Of a stretch of DNA of 64,000 bases, positions 58,954-64,000 are shown piece after piece. Below the pieces are notes generated by a model. The model was not told the origin of the DNA, did not search any database, and saw only the letters and a program-made list of their open reading frames with translations. The position numbers were made by a program, and so were the translations under genes. The first letter of the stretch is position 1; every line of letters begins with the position of its first letter. The stretch lies in the NCBI RefSeq assembly GCF_050908995.1, contig NC_135127.1:10496001-10560000 (forward strand). The letters run 5' to 3'. This DNA is from Andrena cerasifolii (taxonomy: Eukaryota > Arthropoda > Insecta > Hymenoptera > Andrenidae).

Positions 58954-61900
58954 TAGAAGAACTGGCGATCTTACCGCAAAGTGCATAATGCAAGGAGGAT
59001 TAATTCATATTTCTATGTCGCTGGGAGGCATACGTGGAGTACGGAGGCTGAATAGTTGAAGATTCACTCGGAGATGGAGTAGCTTGATTGAAGGTCTTAA
59101 TTTGCATGACAAAGGTCTGGGTTGAACGACGCGATTCGTGTGTAGGTAATAAGTGCAATTGAAGGGGAACCTGCTTACTTTACTTCAGGACAGCTGGCAC
59201 TTTGGATTTATCTTCTGCGGGTCCTCGGTTGTTTTGATTTTGAAAGGCTGGATAGAGTATCAACGTGGATCATCATCTGCGATAATTGTTTTAGTAAATC
59301 ATCGTTGCTATCAATCAGCTCTATCAATTCTCCAAGGAATCTAGGATCGAGGACAATTCATAGATCGAGATTCTTAGTCCCGCAATCTCAAACGCAATCT
59401 CGAGCCCATTGTTGTCAATTATTAGCTCGCTGCGATTATACAGAATCGTTTAGGCGAGCGGAGTTCTTCGGATTCGCGAAATTCTTGCTCGTTCGGCGAT
59501 AGCATCTTTCAACGAAATTTGTGTAAATGAAAGACAGAGTCCGTGCGCAGTCGGGGCACGGGCTAGAACTTAAGCAGACTCCATAATGGGATGATTGGAA
59601 GGGCAATTCACCGCGTTCCCTCTTGTTCTCTCAGCACGCAGTAGAAGCACGGACTGTACGAGCATCGGCCATTTAATCTCTTGACCAACAACATCCGATG
59701 AAATGGAGTAATTAACAATTAGCACAGAGGCAGAGGGAGAAATGGAGTTGCCCCTTCGCTCGTCCACATCGCTCGCCAACGAATGCCTACGCTGCATGCG
59801 AATATTTTTAAATAATAATCACTTGCAACCAATCTATAAGCAGATGACTCTTAGGTGCAACGAAGAGGTTCGGACGCATTTTTAAAAATAGATTCTATTA
59901 AATTTCCGGTCGCTAACGGCGAGGTAACAAGTTAAATGAGGGGAAACGCCTTTAATTACCGTGTGTGATCAGTAGCTTCGCATGAAATAAAATTAAAGAA
60001 GTAATACAAAAAATAAGGTAAATAATAAGAATTCAGAAATTTTGTTGCTTCAACGGCACCCCTCAAAACATAGGTGACTTTTATGATTTTTTCTAGATAA
60101 AAGTAGACAATGTATGGGTCTAAAACTTTTTGCACCTCATTCTGCTACAAATGTATAAACAATTGAGTATAAAACTGCCTGTAAAATCTGTACCGTTAGG
60201 AATTTCGTTCTAAAATTTTACCTGGTCATTCTTGAGATATGGGATGAAAATATGCCAAATTTTTTCTCTCGATTTTTTGACCAGAGGGTGCCCTTAATAA
60301 ATATACATTCTCAAATCTGAATAATCCAGCACAGAGATGTTGCAGTATCCCAAATCGAATAAGATCTCCCTCGCATTTAGCTTCGCTTCATATTCACACC
60401 AGAAGCTACACCGTGCGAACAAATAAATTATTATGAAGCAAGTCTCCATGCAAAAGTGAGCCCCCCTCAGCGATCGTTTGCTGCTTCACCCTCCCCTTTT
60501 CGACTGGCCCGCATAAACGACCATTTCCCCGCGGTCCCTCCGGATTTTCCCACGGGACGCGAAACAGGGAAACGCTCTTTAACGCCGCGCGAAGTTATTA
60601 GCTTCTGCAAGCAACGGGCGCACTCATTCACGGTCTATTGTTCTCGACGGGCCGGAGCAGCCGGTTACGCCTGCTAAGCGTTAATCGATAGCCGAGCAGA
60701 CGTTTGTGCACGTTTTGCGCGGCCAGTCCGGCAAATATCGTTTGCAACGGTGAATGTTTTTTTTCAGAATAAAAAAGTAATTGGGATCACGGATACGCGC
60801 GATTACGCCAATTACTATGCCCGAGACCGATGCCCGCGCATTTACGACGACAGCAAGGTTGCCCTGAATAGCTCCAGTTCGCGCAGCCACAGTGTGTCGT
60901 TAAACCGGCTTAACGCGGTTAGACGAAGCAGCGTTATGGTCTTTCATAAATTTCCCAGCAACCCGCGGCCCCGTTCGAAGGCTCTGGCCTTCCTGCTTTT
61001 CCAAACGTGGCAGGCACAGTGTTCCCTACATCCGTCTCAACATTTCGTTGACGCTTCTTCGGAGCGTCTTGGAGCTTGTTGCAGCTTCTTGGGATTCGTA
61101 GAAGTTCACGAACTCCCCTGGTTCCTTGAAGTTTCTTGGAGGTCCTGGAAGCTCCCTAGGGTTTCGCGGAGTCTCCAGTAGTCTGCGTCTAGGCGCGCGT
61201 ATTAGGAACAGGAATTAATGGCAGTCGATGCATTTCTGATTGAAAATCAGGGAAATATTTCCACTGCGCGCTGATAGGCTCTGGCCCATAAGGAAGAGAA
61301 CCGACAGTTTCAACGGAGAGCTGAATAAGAATCTTTTTAGTCTGACTCCAGTTCGGAAGAAACTACTTAGTGGAGGAATTCTCTGCGCTACGCTGAGAAT
61401 GATCTGCAATGTTGTTACAGCTCACTCGATCAAACTTATGCATCGGAATGCCGTGCCGAGGCATTTCTGGCATTTCTATCTGAAAACGAAGGATATGGCC
61501 CGAGCGGACGTCGTTAGGCGCACGGAGAATGTAACTTTTAATCGCGATAGAATGGCGAGTACCGACGTGACTCTCGTTTTTTTTTCCGAAAATGACGTAA
61601 GGCTTTGTAATCCGACTGGCTTCCAAGATTATGACCGGCGAATCAACGGAACGTGGAAGTACGAGACATTGCGTAACGATTGCGTTAACTTATGTCGCGT
61701 TGTTTACTGTCCGCCGCATGAACATCGGGGAACGTTCAATTAATGTCATGCGCGGTTTTGACATAGGAAATGGAAAGCCAGCGGATTGCATAAATTCGAC
61801 GATTCTTTCGGCTACTGCGTTTAACCCTGAAACAGGCTCGAGCTGGGATAATACAGAGGGTTGGTAGCAACTGAATCTTTACGGAGAGAAAACCACTGTG

Positions 61901-64000
61901 TCGGTCGAAAGTGAAGGCTGTTTTTCAAGGCATTATTTTATAGTGATATGTAACTTTCTACGAAACATCTTTACTGCCAACTGAAAATACATATATTTAA
62001 CTAACATTTTATGATTCTAGATTGACAAAAATTTGAGTAGTTTGGCCACAGCATACGATAACGCTGGACTCTGCAAAAAAAATTACAAAACTGTCGTGTA
62101 CCAAAGCGGTCGTGTAACTTTCCAACGTTTGCTTTACATTGAAAAATTCGAACGTTTTATTAAAGTACATTACAATAGCTTCAGTTGAGCGTACAGATTT
62201 AAAAAAATATTAATTTTTGAAGAAATGGCGAACTTTGGAATGAAAGGTATCAAAAATCAACTTGTTTTTTTCATTCAGCTTCATAGTAGATCTTGTTCTG
62301 ATATCAGTAGCGTAATTACTCAGAAAGGGATATGGTTCCTTCTTACGATACTGTGCTCTAGTGCTTGTCACAGTTCGCCAATTAAACTTCCTCGCAACCA
62401 CCACTCTGTTACATACTAAAGACCACGGCAAGAGTAACAAAAAATCTGAATAAACTTAAACAATACAGTGCGTTTGTGCGCTCATTAAAACCCTCTCTAA
62501 CAGAACGCTTTCCATAAACTCTCTGTAATACCGATTACGCTTGGAAATAATTAAGCAGTCCCAGTAGATCGAAACGGGCCGTTTAATTAAGCCTGCAAAC
62601 AAGCTGTCGGGGTGTTTAGGAAAAAATCGTTGCACCGTGTGAATGAAAATGCCTGTCTGCTTACGCAACGAACTAGTAGACCACTGGTAGTTTTTCTGCG
62701 TATGAAATAAGGTGCCAGGGAAAGAGGAAATAATCGTTGCGCAACGAGCCATTATGCGTGGCTTCTGACGTGGCCCTTCGAGGAACACGCTGCAACGGTC
62801 ATTAAATGTGCGAAGAAAAAAAAAATAGAGGGATATCCGTGTGACTTGTTATCGATTTTATCAGGATGTGCCATCCGGCATGATTCTGTAAAACAAGCTC
62901 CACGCGCACCGAGCAAAGAAGAAAGCAGGAATTACGCATTCGACGGACATTTGTGGATTTATGAAGCGGAAGCGGAGGATTCGCGAGCTGACTTTCGAAA
63001 CGGAATCACTCGGATGCATAAGAATTTCGCTTTCGCGAGAGCAGAAAATTATAAAAAATTGCATCGCGGAGGTTGACTGGGAAAGAAGCTCGTTAATGAG
63101 CGCCTCCGAATCTTACGCGGTTAACTGCCTTCCCTGCGAAGGGGTTTCGAATCGAAATTAGTTCCCTGAAACGACCGGAGTATCAACTGGGAATTCCTGA
63201 TCGCATCCAGCTCTCGATCGCGTTCGACTCGCCCCTTACGTCATCGTTTCCTCGTCGCTCGATCTCTTTCCTCGCTGTCTTTTCCTTTTGCTTTCACCCA
63301 TTTCAGGCACCAACGACTGGTGTCGATCGTCCGTGGTGCAAGTTCTCCTGTCTTCGAATAAAGCGTAACTAGCACTGCAAGACACGAGCCTGAGGGGGGC
63401 AGAAACGTCCCCTAATTACACGCGCGCCTCTTCTTTCTCCCGCGTCCTCGAACTCCACTCAACTGCCCCAAGAAATAGCAAAGAAACGCCAGAATGCACG
63501 CGAAATTCCTCCGCGCTTCTCTCGCTTACTCCACCCCCACTCAGAAGGGAAATTCTTCACCGCAGAGTAATGCCATCGCGGACGCCAGCCGGAAGCGATC
63601 TCCGCTCCCGATCGGGGCCGCGGTATTTCCTCGTGGTGGCTTTTTCCCCGATCGAATTTCAGCGGTACGCGTAACGCGTGCACGCATCGGCCCCGCGGTG
63701 ACGTTGCCATTGCGCGTGTGCGCGCGGCCAGGTGAAAGTGGACGCGGCGTTCAGGCGAGTCATTGTGCGGACGTTTCGCGGAAGGACAGAGAACTTCCCG
63801 GTCTTCCGATTGCGCAACCGAGCGGACCAGTTTTCGGCCAGACGCCCCAGCCGACCGCCGCGAAATCCGAGTCGAAAGCGAAAGGGACAGCGCTGGCCGA
63901 TCGAACCGGCCGCGTCCGCTCGGCCGGTTCAGGAAACAAATGACCCCTTTAACCCTTCCGCGTGGCCCCAGGGCCGCGAAAACCGAGGCTCGACGGGAGA
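58954..64000. other. Right end of window; no gene recognised
   Basis: AT-rich and GC-rich blocks alternate. Open frames up to about 167 codons (61240-61743, 60750-61181, 63494-63943) show no domain, signal peptide or family resemblance. 60050-60297 ends GAGGGTGCCCTTAA and may be a decayed relative of the TTAA elements. 63200-64000 is CpG-rich and could be a promoter region. Confidence 0.35.

Noticed and set aside
60750..61743. Open frames of 143 and 167 codons
   Set aside because: No recognised family; the first becomes a Leu/Ser-rich repeat of CTTCTTGGAG-like sequence towards its end.
63494..63943. 149-codon + strand open frame near the right edge
   Set aside because: CpG-rich compositional frame without motifs; possibly a promoter region, not evidence of a protein.
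1..64000. CRISPR arrays, operons, prophage or other prokaryotic systems
   Set aside because: Spliced genes with canonical introns and animal gene families throughout; no such structures seen.

Overview
This window is animal nuclear DNA, almost certainly from an insect and most likely a hymenopteran. The evidence is spliced genes with short exons, a chemoreceptor with the insect gustatory-receptor signature, a block of Nimrod-family genes, CpG-rich stretches alternating with AT-rich ones, and many TTAA-flanked foldback elements in introns. The order assignment is an inference; no species can be named from this sequence alone. Six protein-coding genes can be assembled. Their exon joins were checked by splice signals and reading-frame phase, and all five genes complete within the window give totals divisible by three.

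Layout: (1) 115-1850 (+), the last large coding exon of a cytosolic Hsc70 (Hsc70-4 type), ending in EEVD. (2) 3880-2130 (-), a complete three-exon gustatory receptor, tail-to-tail with Hsc70, with a GC-AG first intron. (3) 19575-7130 (-), a complete single-pass membrane protein of about 421 residues with a small cysteine-rich ectodomain; I do not recognise a named gene. (4) 53162-21097 (-), a Nimrod cluster transcribed in one direction: NimA (9 exons, 525 aa, membrane), a NimB-type secreted protein (4 exons, 612 aa), and two NimC-type membrane proteins (8 exons, 975 aa; 7 exons, 703 aa). (5) 53163-64000, no recognisable host gene.

The four Nimrod genes probably work in one process: recognition of microbes or dying cells by haemocytes. 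NimA and the two NimC proteins are membrane-anchored and the NimB protein is secreted. All four carry the CCxGY-type motif (CCEHY in one) followed by NIM/EGF repeats (1, 13, 21 and 13). The two NimC genes share intron phases, a membrane-proximal cysteine exon and a similar C-terminus, so they look like a tandem gene duplication in which one copy gained an exon and repeats.

The introns and spacers hold much small transposon debris: TTAA-flanked foldback elements (11.8, 21.8, 40.9 and 58.2 kb), a pogo-like element with a broken HTH ORF (55.5 kb) and a related 3' fragment inside a NimC intron (22.8 kb), a hAT-type MITE with a near-perfect 8-bp target duplication (27.0 kb), a further MITE (7.5 kb), a tRNA-derived SINE (23.95 kb), palindromes and short satellites.
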